The translations under genes and the position numbers were made by a program. 22,176 nucleotides of DNA, taken from NCBI GenBank assembly GCA_019114925.1, contig DXEO01000046.1:1-22176 (forward strand), written 5' to 3'. The notes beneath the pieces are model-generated. The model was not told the DNA's origin, did not search any database, and worked only from the letters and a program-made list of their open reading frames with translations. This stretch comes from Candidatus Corynebacterium faecipullorum. Its GTDB lineage: Bacteria > Actinomycetota > Actinomycetes > Mycobacteriales > Mycobacteriaceae. The stretch's first letter is position 1. Every line of letters starts with the position of its first letter. Below are positions 14,071 through 22,056 of this stretch, piece after piece.

Positions 14071-15234
14071 ATGACTGTCGAAACTACTAACCGTAAGATT
14101 TCCCGTTTTGACCGTCTCTATGTGGACGGCAGTGGATTTGACTTCGTGGGCCGGGCTAAGACCTGGTACACCATCGCCGGCGTGCTGCTTATTGCCTCGA
14201 TCCTGGCTATCGTACTTCGTGGCTTCAATCTATCCCTCGATTTTGAGGGCGGAACGAAGCTGAACATGCCTGCAGGCGATCTCTCTACTGAACAGGTAGA
14301 AGAAACCTTCACCGAGGCCACCGGTGTCACCCCGGAGCTGGTGCAGATTGTGGGCGCTGGTTCCTCGGAGACTCTGGAGATCACCTCCGAGCGTCTGTCG
14401 CAGGATGAGGTTAACCAGGCCCGTCAGGCCATTTTTGAGACGTACCAAGTCAAGGACGACAACGGCAAGCCCAGCCCGGATGCAATTGGCTCCTCGACGG
14501 TGTCGGAATCCTGGGGTTCGTCGATCACCAAACGCATGGTTGTTGCCATGGCGGTCTTCCTCGTGCTGGCCACCATTTATGTGGCGGTCCGCCTGCAGCG
14601 CGATATGGCTTTTGCCGCTATCCTCGCGCTCATCTTTGACGGCGTCTTCATCGCGGGTATCTACGCGCTCTTCGGATTTGAGGTGTCCCCGGCCGTCATC
14701 ATCGGTCTGCTGACAGTTCTGACTTTCTCCCTCTACGATTCCGTCATTGTCTTTGACAAGGTGGATGAGAATACAACGGGCCTGGAAGGCCAACGCAAGA
14801 AGACCTACGCCGAGCTCACTAACTTGGCCGTCAACCAGACCGTGATGCGCTCCATCTCCACCTCCGTGATTTCGGCCTTGCCTATCATCGCGCTGTTCAT
14901 CGTCGCCGTGTGGTTGATGGGCATTGGTACTTTGCGCGATCTGGCATTGGTCCAGTTCATTGGCGTTATCGAAGGTGTCTTCTCCTCCATCTTCCTGGCC
15001 ACCACGTTGTTGGTGACCTTGTCGAATCAGCGTAAGAGCGTCAAGAAACACAACGAGGTGGTCGCTGCCTACCGTGCCGAGGGCGGGAGTGCAGAAGCAG
15101 AGGATGAGGATGCGCCGAAGGCAGCCCGCACCGTGGCATCCCCGGCCGCTGCTTCTGCACCAGCTGTAGCCCAGACCGAATCTGGACCTCGTAGCAACGA
15201 GTCCGGTGGGGCGTCCTGGCGCCCTGGGCGCTAA
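14071..15234 (+). CDS. secF: protein translocase subunit SecF
   Basis: 387-residue partner of SecD. TM1 is at about 34-52, followed by the FEGG-type motif (LSLDFEGGTKL), a periplasmic domain, and five C-terminal TM helices with the signature TFSLYDSVIVFDKVDEN. A cytoplasmic tail of about 45 residues (340-387) is rich in Ala, Glu, Ser and Pro and looks disordered. AGGAGAAG at the end of secD serves as ribosome site. It ends three bases before the lipoprotein start codon, so the cluster reads as one transcript. Confidence 0.96.
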   Translation: MTVETTNRKISRFDRLYVDGSGFDFVGRAKTWYTIAGVLLIASILAIVLRGFNLSLDFEGGTKLNMPAGDLSTEQVEETFTEATGVTPELVQIVGAGSSETLEITSERLSQDEVNQARQAIFETYQVKDDNGKPSPDAIGSSTVSESWGSSITKRMVVAMAVFLVLATIYVAVRLQRDMAFAAILALIFDGVFIAGIYALFGFEVSPAVIIGLLTVLTFSLYDSVIVFDKVDENTTGLEGQRKKTYAELTNLAVNQTVMRSISTSVISALPIIALFIVAVWLMGIGTLRDLALVQFIGVIEGVFSSIFLATTLLVTLSNQRKSVKKHNEVVAAYRAEGGSAEAEDEDAPKAARTVASPAAASAPAVAQTESGPRSNESGGASWRPGR

Positions 15235-15237
15235 GCC

Positions 15238-16851
15238 GTGCGTGTCCCATCAGTCGCGGCCCTGCTTGCTGCCGTAGCTCTCGTTGTGACCGCATGCGGG
15301 GCTCCTGAAAGCGGCACTGACAAAGACACGCCGCCTTCGCGGTTTGCGGTGTTGGCCGACGCCCCCATTGCCACCAGCAATGCGGCTACGGCCTGGGGGG
15401 ATGCGGTGGGCGCCGCCCAGCTGGCAAGCCGTGTTTTCCCGGCACTCTACGTGCCTGGCCCAGCGGGGCAGATGGTTCCGAATTCTGATCTCGCCAATGC
15501 TGAGTTCTTCGCTGCCGAGGGTGAGGACGCTGGGGCGCACGTGGATTTCACACTCACTGAGCAAGCACGTTTTGCTGACGGTGAACCCGTGACCTGTGAT
15601 GATTACCTTTTGGCCTTCACCGCCGGGCAGTTGAGCGAGACTTTCGGTTCCCACCTTCCCCTGATGGAGGAAGTGACGGAAGTGGACTGCGCGCCCCACA
15701 GCAAGAAATTCACCGTATGGTTTAGCCCTGATACCGGCTCGCGGTGGCGCTACTTGTTTGGGCCGGGTTCGGTTGTCCCAGCACACGTGTTAGCCAAGCG
15801 GGCTGATATGAACATCGAAGAGCTCAATGCAGCTCTGCATTCCCAGGACGTAGCTACTTTGCAGCCAGTAGCAGAGGCGTGGCGCTATGGTTTCTCTACG
15901 GAGCCAGGACGTTTTGACCCAGAGTTGCAGGTTTCCTTTGGTCCTTATCAAATCGAGCGCGTTGAGGATGACGGTGCCATTGTGCTCACCGCCAACGATA
16001 ACTATTACGGCGATAAGCCGACCCTGCGCGAAATCCTCATGCTTCCGAGAAGCGCAGACGCTGCCGCGTTTGTCGCCTCAGACGAGCTCCGCGTTGCCGA
16101 GGCCGCCACTGCGTCACCGTCGTGGTTCGACCGGGATGCGGAGGGCAAGCCAGTGGAGGTGACGTCTTCGGCAGGAAGCCTGACAGAGACCTTAGTCTTC
16201 TCCGAGGCGGGGACTCTTTCTCAGCCGTGGGCACGCGCTGCCTTTGCGGCCTGCGTGGATACACAGCGTTTGGCGGATATTTCATCGAAGGAATCAGGCG
16301 TGGACGTCCCCGCTGTCACCGTCCGCACCGTGCGCAATGATGACCCGGTCGCGGCGCAGATGTCCTCGCTGACAACTGTTCCTGTAGACAATGCCACGGC
16401 GTCCGGTTTGTCCGGCTACACCATCGGAGTGGGTTACCTCGCGCCTAATCCGCGTTATAAGGCAATGGTGGAGGAGCTCCGCGCGGCGTGCGAACCGGCG
16501 GGGATCACGGTGGAGGACCGCTCCGGTGAGCGGGTCTCCCGCGCGCAATTGGCCGCGGATCCTGCAACAGGACTGCCGGAGATTGATGTCTACCTCGGCG
16601 CCGTGGACCCGATGCGTGAGCATTCCGCGCCGTCCTCCAGGGTGAAGCACGCGGCGGCACTCCGGAATCTAGAGCAGGATTTGTGGGAGGAGCTGCCCTC
16701 TATTCCCATCGCCGCGCAGCCACGCACATTCATAGTCGACCGCGCTGTCACCGGCGTGGTGCCCTACACTGGCCTTGCGGGTATCGGGTGGAATCTCGAC
16801 CGTTGGAGCTATAACCCCACAACAGCAACTGAAACAAAGGAAGAGTCGTGA
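15238..16851 (+). CDS. solute-binding lipoprotein, peptide-ABC (family 5) type
   Basis: 537-residue predicted lipoprotein. A short signal peptide ends in the lipobox VVTAC with Cys at residue 20, so it should be lipid-anchored on the outside of the membrane. The body has features of family 5 extracellular binding proteins: FTLTEQARFADGEPVTCDDYL (a two-part match to the usual F-x-DG-x-P-V/F-T-A-x-D), then FGPYQIERVEDDGAIVLTAN for the usual GPYxV segment. The start is GTG, three bases after secF; the stop overlaps apt as GTGA. No ABC permease or ATPase lies in the window, so the ligand is unknown. The mycobacterial gene at this place, Rv2585c, is a similar lipoprotein. Confidence 0.88.
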   Translation: MRVPSVAALLAAVALVVTACGAPESGTDKDTPPSRFAVLADAPIATSNAATAWGDAVGAAQLASRVFPALYVPGPAGQMVPNSDLANAEFFAAEGEDAGAHVDFTLTEQARFADGEPVTCDDYLLAFTAGQLSETFGSHLPLMEEVTEVDCAPHSKKFTVWFSPDTGSRWRYLFGPGSVVPAHVLAKRADMNIEELNAALHSQDVATLQPVAEAWRYGFSTEPGRFDPELQVSFGPYQIERVEDDGAIVLTANDNYYGDKPTLREILMLPRSADAAAFVASDELRVAEAATASPSWFDRDAEGKPVEVTSSAGSLTETLVFSEAGTLSQPWARAAFAACVDTQRLADISSKESGVDVPAVTVRTVRNDDPVAAQMSSLTTVPVDNATASGLSGYTIGVGYLAPNPRYKAMVEELRAACEPAGITVEDRSGERVSRAQLAADPATGLPEIDVYLGAVDPMREHSAPSSRVKHAAALRNLEQDLWEELPSIPIAAQPRTFIVDRAVTGVVPYTGLAGIGWNLDRWSYNPTTATETKEES

Positions 16852-17402
16852 GCGAGATTTACGTCGCAGCAGCACAAGCCTTGAAGGATAAGGTGCGCCT
16901 TGTCCAAGATTTCCCAGAGAAGGGAATCCTTTTCGAGGATCTGACCCCGGTGTTAGCTGATGCTGATTCCTTCACCGCCGTTGTCGATGGCTTGGCAGAG
17001 GCCTGCAAGGAGCTCGGCGCTGATATGATCGGCGGCCTTGATGCACGCGGTTTTCTGCTGGGTTCAGCCGTAGCCTACAAGCTGGGACTAGGAATTTTGG
17101 CTATCCGCAAGAAGGGCAAGCTCCCACCGCCCGTCTTGACCCAGGAGTACGAGCTGGAATACGGCACTGCGGCGCTGGAGATCCCCAATAGCGGCATTAA
17201 TATTAAGGGCAAGCGCATCGTGCTTGTCGACGACGTCCTCGCCACCGGCGGTACACTCCACGGCGCCACTTTGCTCTTGGAATCCGCTGGAGCTGAAGTC
17301 GTGGGCAACGTCGTGGTCCTAGAGGTCCAAGGACTTGAGGGCCGCGAGCGCCTGCAAGGTTCTCCGCTGATTGTGCTCAACCAGATGGGGTCGAAGGACT
17401 AA
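16848..17402 (+). CDS. apt: adenine phosphoribosyltransferase
   Basis: 184-residue purine-salvage enzyme: adenine plus PRPP gives AMP and pyrophosphate. It has the APRT N-terminal pattern (VQDFPEKGILFEDLTPVLAD), the DARGF segment (65-69), the flexible-loop LEYGTAALEI and the PRPP-binding loop IVLVDDVLATGGT (124-136). The GTG start overlaps the lipoprotein stop by four bases, so translation is likely coupled. Placement between secDF and relA is the standard actinobacterial order. Confidence 0.96.
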   Translation: MSEIYVAAAQALKDKVRLVQDFPEKGILFEDLTPVLADADSFTAVVDGLAEACKELGADMIGGLDARGFLLGSAVAYKLGLGILAIRKKGKLPPPVLTQEYELEYGTAALEIPNSGINIKGKRIVLVDDVLATGGTLHGATLLLESAGAEVVGNVVVLEVQGLEGRERLQGSPLIVLNQMGSKD

Positions 17403-17436
17403 GGTTGTATGCCTAAGCTACTTCGCGGAGGCAGAC

Positions 17437-19734
17437 ATGACGACTGAAAAGCAGGACAAGACTGCATGGCGGCCTGGCAGCGTGCGCGGCATGTCCGCCC
17501 GCTTGGCCCGCTCCCTGACGGGTGGCCGAGTAAAGATTAATCCGGCGCTGGACCCTTTGATGTCTATCCACCGGGAATTTCATCCGAAGGCGGATGCGGA
17601 GCTGCTCAACAATGCCTACACCACGGCACAGCGTTTGCACGAAGGTGTTGTCCGCAAATCCGGCGAGCCCTATATCACGCACCCGTTAGCGGTAGCGACT
17701 ATTGCGGCTGAAATTGGTATGGACACCACGACTGTCGCGGCGGCTTTGCTCCACGACACGGTGGAAGATACTGACTATTCGCTGGAGGACCTCACCCGTG
17801 ACTTCGGTCCGGAGGTAGCCCGGTTGGTCGACGGCGTAACGAAGCTCGACAAGGTTGCCCTGGGTGCCGCCGCAGAAGCGGAAACAATCCGCAAGATGAT
17901 CGTGGCCATGGCCACCGACCCGCGCGTGCTCGTTATCAAGGTGTGCGACCGCCTGCACAACATGCGGACCATGCGCTTCCTGCCGCCCGAAAAGCAGGCG
18001 AAGAAGGCACGCCAGACCCTCGATGTCATTGCGCCGCTGGCTCACCGCTTAGGAATGGCGAGCGTCAAATGGGAGCTTGAGGATTTGGCCTTCGCCATCC
18101 TGTACCCAAAGAAGTACGACGAAATCGTGCGCATGGTGGCGGATCGTGCACCCTCACGCGATCGAGCGCTGAAGGAAATCAAGGCCCAGGTAGGCCAGGC
18201 GCTCAAAGCTAATGGTATTGAGGCCGAGGTCATGGGGCGCCCGAAGCACTACTGGTCGATTTACCAGAAGATGATCGTGCGCGGCCGCGACTTCGCGGAG
18301 ATTTTTGACCTCGTGGGAATCCGCATCCTCGTCGATGACATCAATTCCTGCTACGCGGCCATTGGCGTGGTGCACTCGCTGTACCAAGCTCTTCCAGGGC
18401 GCTTCAAGGATTATATTTCCTCGCCGCGATTCGGCGTATACCAGTCACTGCACACCACCGTGATTGGGGCTGGCGGTTCCACCCTTGAGGTGCAGGTGCG
18501 AACGCACGAGATGCACTATAACGCGGAGTTCGGTGTGGCCGCCCACTGGCGTTATAAGGAAACTAAGGGCAAGAACTCGGGCCACCAAGAAGAAGTGGAC
18601 CAGATGGCGTGGATGCGTCAGCTGCTGGATTGGCAGAAGGAAGCTGCAGATCCCAACGAGTTCTTGGATTCGCTGCGCTATGACCTTACGGCCAAGCAGA
18701 TTTTTGCCTTTACCCCCAAGGGCGACGTGGTCAGCCTGCCCGCGGGTTCCACCCCCGTGGACTTCGCCTATGCGGTGCATACCGAGGTTGGCCACAGGTG
18801 TATCGGCGCGAAGGTCAACGGCAAGCTCGTGGCCCTAGAATCGGAGCTGAAGTCCGGCGATAAGGTCGAGATCTTTACCTCCAAGGATCCGAATGCCGGC
18901 CCCTCGCGGGATTGGCAGGAATTCTTGGTATCTCCCCGCGCTAAGACGAAGGTGCGGCAGTGGTTTGCCAAGGAGCGCCGTGAAGAGCACCTCGAGGCTG
19001 GCCGGGATGCGTTGGCTGCTGAGGTGCAGCGCGGCGGCTTGCCCATGCACCGGCTGTTCACTGCCAGCTCGATGAAGCAGGTTGCTGAGCAGCTGCACTA
19101 TCCAGATGTGGACGCACTCTATACCGCTATTGGTGCCGGTCATGTCTCGGCGCAGCACGTTGCCAACCAGCTCGTGGCCCTTTTCGGTGACCAAGACGAT
19201 GCCGTCGATGCCTTGGCCTCGCGTACCCCGCTGAGCGAGCTGGAGAACTCCCGTGCTCAGCACACGAAGGATTCCGCAGCTGGTACCGGCATTTTGGTGG
19301 AGGGCAGCCCAGATGTCATGGCCAAGTTGGCGAAGTGCTGCCAGCCGGTGCCTGGTGATGCCATCTTTGGTTTTGTCACCCGCGGCGGTGGCGTGTCTGT
19401 CCATCGAGCGGACTGCACCAATGCCGAAAAGTTGAAGTCCGAGCCGGAGCGCATGATGCAGGTGGAGTGGGCCGGCGGGCCGAAGTCCTCCGGTGCATTC
19501 GCCGCAACCTTGCAATTGGAGGCCATCGACCGCCAAGGCTTGCTTTTTGAGCTCACGCGAATTTTCAGCGAGCAGAGCCTCAATGTGCTGTCGATGACGT
19601 CCAATCGCGGTGATGATCACATCGCGACCGTGCGTTTTTCCTTCTCGGTTTCCGATACCAAGCAGCTGGGGCAGCTCATGACAACGTTGCGCAACACGGA
19701 GGGTGTCTTCGACGTTTATCGCGTCACCGCCTAA
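17437..19734 (+). CDS. relA: bifunctional (p)ppGpp synthetase/hydrolase (Rsh)
   Basis: 765-residue long RSH enzyme of the stringent response. The HD hydrolase domain shows H82, H106-D107 (LLHDTVEDTDY) and D171 (KVCDRLHNMRTM), so hydrolysis should be active. The synthetase domain shows YQKMIVRGRDF, RILVDD and YQSLHTTV. The RFKD motif (322-325) is the RXKD form of bifunctional enzymes, not the EXDD form of monofunctional RelA. TGS lies at about 425-485, a Cys-containing domain (KLAKCCQPVPGDAIFGF) at about 620-660 and an ACT domain at the C-terminus. ATG 17437 with CGGAGG upstream is chosen over in-frame codons inside apt. Last gene of the cluster. Confidence 0.97.
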   Translation: MTTEKQDKTAWRPGSVRGMSARLARSLTGGRVKINPALDPLMSIHREFHPKADAELLNNAYTTAQRLHEGVVRKSGEPYITHPLAVATIAAEIGMDTTTVAAALLHDTVEDTDYSLEDLTRDFGPEVARLVDGVTKLDKVALGAAAEAETIRKMIVAMATDPRVLVIKVCDRLHNMRTMRFLPPEKQAKKARQTLDVIAPLAHRLGMASVKWELEDLAFAILYPKKYDEIVRMVADRAPSRDRALKEIKAQVGQALKANGIEAEVMGRPKHYWSIYQKMIVRGRDFAEIFDLVGIRILVDDINSCYAAIGVVHSLYQALPGRFKDYISSPRFGVYQSLHTTVIGAGGSTLEVQVRTHEMHYNAEFGVAAHWRYKETKGKNSGHQEEVDQMAWMRQLLDWQKEAADPNEFLDSLRYDLTAKQIFAFTPKGDVVSLPAGSTPVDFAYAVHTEVGHRCIGAKVNGKLVALESELKSGDKVEIFTSKDPNAGPSRDWQEFLVSPRAKTKVRQWFAKERREEHLEAGRDALAAEVQRGGLPMHRLFTASSMKQVAEQLHYPDVDALYTAIGAGHVSAQHVANQLVALFGDQDDAVDALASRTPLSELENSRAQHTKDSAAGTGILVEGSPDVMAKLAKCCQPVPGDAIFGFVTRGGGVSVHRADCTNAEKLKSEPERMMQVEWAGGPKSSGAFAATLQLEAIDRQGLLFELTRIFSEQSLNVLSMTSNRGDDHIATVRFSFSVSDTKQLGQLMTTLRNTEGVFDVYRVTA

Positions 19735-19765
19735 GCCACCACCCCTGATTCGGGGGTGCGTGGCT
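19734..19765 (+). terminator. strong hairpin after relA
   Basis: AGCCAC plus CACCCC (19734-19745) pair with GGGGTG (19753-19758), one bulged C, and GTGGCT (19760-19765), giving 12 paired bases around a 7-base loop. It begins on the last base of the relA stop codon. The following sequence is AAACTT, not a T-run, so it is a hairpin terminator without a typical tail. Confidence 0.65.
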
Positions 19766-19861
19766 AAACTTAAGGTTGCGCGTGGGTGAAACTGGGAAAG
19801 ATCTTTGATGAACGCGCTGGTGGTGGATTCAACGTGCGCTGCGCCTTCGTGATGCATGCGT

Positions 19862-19867
19862 TATAAA
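19862..19867 (+). promoter_or_regulatory. candidate -10 box of the 5'-nucleotidase gene
   Basis: TATAAA, 38 bases before the GTG start, in the 171-base gap after relA. No -35 hexamer stands out. The rest of the gap, apart from the relA hairpin, shows nothing I can name. Confidence 0.4.
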
Positions 19868-19905
19868 CACGTGGACAAGATTCCTCTCATTCTCAGGAGA
19901 ACCAC

Positions 19906-20382
19906 GTGAACTTCCGACGCTTTGGCCAGCTGTTGGCCGCCACCACCGTTACCGCCGTTGCAATCTCCGGCGCACCTGCTTTCGCTGCCGAGGCTGACCA
20001 GGTGACCATTTCCGTTACTAATTTCACCGATTTCCACGGCCACCTCGAGCCTGTGAACGACCGTGCGGGCAATCCAGATGAGCTTGGTGCTGCACGCATG
20101 GCAGCCCTTATCAAGCACGTCAACCAGGATCAGGAATACGCGTTGACCTCCTCCGGCGACAACGTCGGTGGTTCCCCGTTCGTATCTGCCATCACCGGCG
20201 ACAAGTACACCACCCAGGCTTTGAACGCCATGGAACTGGCTGCAACCGCCGTGGGCAACCACGAGTTCGATAAGGGCACCAAAGACCTCACCGGGCGCAT
20301 CATGAAGGAGTCTGATTTCCCGATTCTGGGCGCCAACGTGATGAAAGACGGGAAGCGCCTGCTCGAGTCTTCCCTGACTTAG
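19906..20382 (+). pseudogene. secreted 5'-nucleotidase (UshA-like), truncated by an insertion sequence
   Basis: GTG start with AGGAGA five bases upstream. A signal peptide ends near APAFA-AEA (about residue 28), followed by the start of a calcineurin-like metallophosphatase: DFHGH (metal ligands D and H), GDNVGGS and GNHEFD. Family members run to 500-700 residues with a C-terminal nucleotide-binding domain. Here the frame ends after 158 residues, and its stop TAG at 20380-20382 is supplied by the insertion sequence end. The remaining metal ligands and the substrate-binding domain are missing, so the product cannot be active. The intact protein would release nucleosides and phosphate outside the cell. 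Confidence 0.88.
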
Positions 20383-20390
20383 GTCATTTT
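20373..20390 (+). repeat. left terminal inverted repeat of the insertion sequence
   Basis: CCTGACTTAGGTCATTTT, an exact match to the complement of the right end. It supplies the premature stop for the 5'-nucleotidase frame, and its last two bases are also the first two of the transposase stop triplet. A TTAGTCAGAC motif (20389-20398) follows and recurs at 21967-21976 inside the other end. Confidence 0.92.
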
Positions 20391-21930
20391 AGTCAGACGG
20401 TTGGGGCAGCTTTTCGGCGAGTTCGCGGATGTCAGCGGGTAGGTCGGTCTGTGCATGGAGGGTCTGGCCTGCGATTTCGACGGTAAACGTTCGGTATTTC
20501 TTCAGGGTTCGCACCAATCGCTTCAACGACAGGCCCGAGGCTTCTTCCAACACGTGGCCTGTGGCCATCGCGGCCATCACAATGGTTAGGTGCGCGTGGA
20601 TGGAGTCTTCTTTACGGTGATAAATCGGTCGGGCTTTCAGGTCGGATTTCGCCATCCGGAACGATTTCTCGATCGTGAACAGGCGCCGGTAAGCACCGAT
20701 GACCTCCTGGGGTTTTAAGTCTGTGCGTGAGGTCTCGTATCCTTTAATCCCCGCTAGGGTCAGGTGCTTGTTGGCTAGGGCGTGGTTGACCTGCTTATTC
20801 GGGGCCTTGAGATTGACGTATCGATTCCGCTTGACGGGTATCTTTCCGTCAACAGCACGCTGGGCTTTCTCTAGTTGTTCGCCGATGCCGCGCCTTGTGC
20901 GCCGAGCCCTATCGTAGGAATACTGGTAATAGGTCACTGCCTGTAGGGTCCCGCTGGTGCGGCGTTTGTCGCTGTGGTGACGGTGGGTCCAGATGTGTCC
21001 GTCTTCGTAGTCGATGTAGCTGCGCCCTTCCACTGCATCTAGCCAGGCTTTAATTGGTTCTGGGATTTCGCGTTCTTTCGTGCCCAGAATGTAGTCCAAC
21101 CCGGCATCGATAATCGCGGTCTTGTTGGCGGCTGAAAACATGCCAGCATCAGCAACAATCGTGATGTCGTCAAGGTGGTAGGCGTCTTTAAGGCGCAGGA
21201 TCATTGGCAACATGGTGTGCGTTTCCGCACGATTGCCTTCAAACGCGCCGATCGCCAAGGGGAAGCCGGTGGAGTCGGTGAGCATCCCGACAGTGATCTG
21301 GGGTTCGAGTCGGCGTTCTTTACTAAACCCGGGTTTGCGTAGCTCGTCGGGCACGTCAGTTTCAAAATACAAGGTCGTCACATCGTAGAGAACCATCACA
21401 CCAGGACCAATGGCCGCGTGTGTGGCTAGGGCGTGGGTTATCTGGTCGCGGAAGTCTTTGTCGGCATACCGCGGAAGACGACGTTGAATGGTTTTGTAGG
21501 AGGCTTGCTTCACGCCGACTTCTGCCAGGGTTTCAATGGAATCAAACTTGGATCCTGGCGAGATAATCCGGGCTTGGACCAGGTTGAAAAACACCTCGTC
21601 CTTGCCGCTTGCCGTATCCAGGCCGAGGAGTTGGAAGGCCCCGCGAATCGCGTCCAGGAGAAGACCTGCGCGTTCACCGGATACCGTGACGGGATTATCA
21701 ACCGTGCCTGTTCCAGACACAGCAACCGCAGAAGGCAGCACTTTGAGGTCGAGTGAGATTTGCTCGCCATCGACAAGCCGCTGAGCCTTGGCCATCAGCG
21801 CTGCGAGATCGTGGTCGGTGTGGGCGGAGCCGACGTGTTCGATTTCGGGTTTGCGGTTGCGGTACCGCCAGATGATTTGAACAGCGGTCGCACCCGACGC
21901 CGTCGGGACCCGGCGGATACTCGGTGACAT
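20389..21930 (-). CDS. IS1634-family DDE transposase
   Basis: 513-residue transposase of the IS4 superfamily that cuts and moves the element. The likely DDE residues are D183 in YDVTTLYFE, D261 in IVADAGMF and E421 in TIEKSFRMAKSDLKARPIYH, all with family-typical surroundings. The frame is intact with no internal stop, so the copy may be active. ATG 21930 is taken as start; a TTG two codons upstream is also possible. Its stop codon lies next to the left inverted repeat, only 17 bases from the element edge. Confidence 0.93.
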   Translation of the reverse strand: MSPSIRRVPTASGATAVQIIWRYRNRKPEIEHVGSAHTDHDLAALMAKAQRLVDGEQISLDLKVLPSAVAVSGTGTVDNPVTVSGERAGLLLDAIRGAFQLLGLDTASGKDEVFFNLVQARIISPGSKFDSIETLAEVGVKQASYKTIQRRLPRYADKDFRDQITHALATHAAIGPGVMVLYDVTTLYFETDVPDELRKPGFSKERRLEPQITVGMLTDSTGFPLAIGAFEGNRAETHTMLPMILRLKDAYHLDDITIVADAGMFSAANKTAIIDAGLDYILGTKEREIPEPIKAWLDAVEGRSYIDYEDGHIWTHRHHSDKRRTSGTLQAVTYYQYSYDRARRTRRGIGEQLEKAQRAVDGKIPVKRNRYVNLKAPNKQVNHALANKHLTLAGIKGYETSRTDLKPQEVIGAYRRLFTIEKSFRMAKSDLKARPIYHRKEDSIHAHLTIVMAAMATGHVLEEASGLSLKRLVRTLKKYRTFTVEIAGQTLHAQTDLPADIRELAEKLPQPSD

Positions 21931-21991
21931 ATTCAACAGACTACCGGCACCCCCATCGCTACCCGCTTAGTCAGACAGAACCCGCACCCTG

Positions 21992-22020
21992 ATACTCAAA
22001 CCCACAGGCAGAAACGTCAA
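21992..22020 (-). promoter_or_regulatory. candidate transposase promoter
   Basis: Minus strand: -35 TTGACG (22015-22020), 17-base spacer, -10-like GAGTAT (21992-21997). It lies in the only non-coding stretch of the element. The -35 is good and the -10 is poor. Confidence 0.3.
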
Positions 22021-22038
22021 TATGAACTACACCACACC

Positions 22039-22056
22039 AAAATGACCTAAGTCAGG
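22039..22056 (-). repeat. right terminal inverted repeat of the insertion sequence
   Basis: Exact complement of the left 18-bp end. It marks the transposase-upstream edge of the element. Confidence 0.92.

Larger units (their letters stand above)
20373..22056 (-). mobile_element. IS1634-family insertion sequence, 1684 bp, complete
   Basis: Bounded by perfect 18-bp inverted repeats (CCTGACTTAGGTCATTTT at 20373-20390 and its complement at 22039-22056), with one intact transposase gene on the minus strand. No matching target duplication flanks it: the left side reads ...GAGTCTTC and the right side TTTGAGTC.... The left flank is a 5'-nucleotidase and the right flank is not, so the element did not simply hop into one gene. 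The outer base pair of the repeats could be one shorter on each side. Confidence 0.9.

Noticed and set aside
14230..15051. 273-codon open frame antisense to secF
   Set aside because: Its composition (Asp, Gln, His, Gly, Arg rich without a fold pattern) mirrors the hydrophobic secF codons on the other strand.
17371..17436. Upstream start for relA inside apt
   Set aside because: It gives a non-family leader peptide, while the ATG at 17437 has a CGGAGG site directly upstream.
18835..19857. 340-codon open frame antisense to the relA 3' half
   Set aside because: It lies wholly opposite a clear RSH coding region, has no recognisable motif, and is Leu/His/Gly/Arg-biased as expected for a GC-rich shadow frame.
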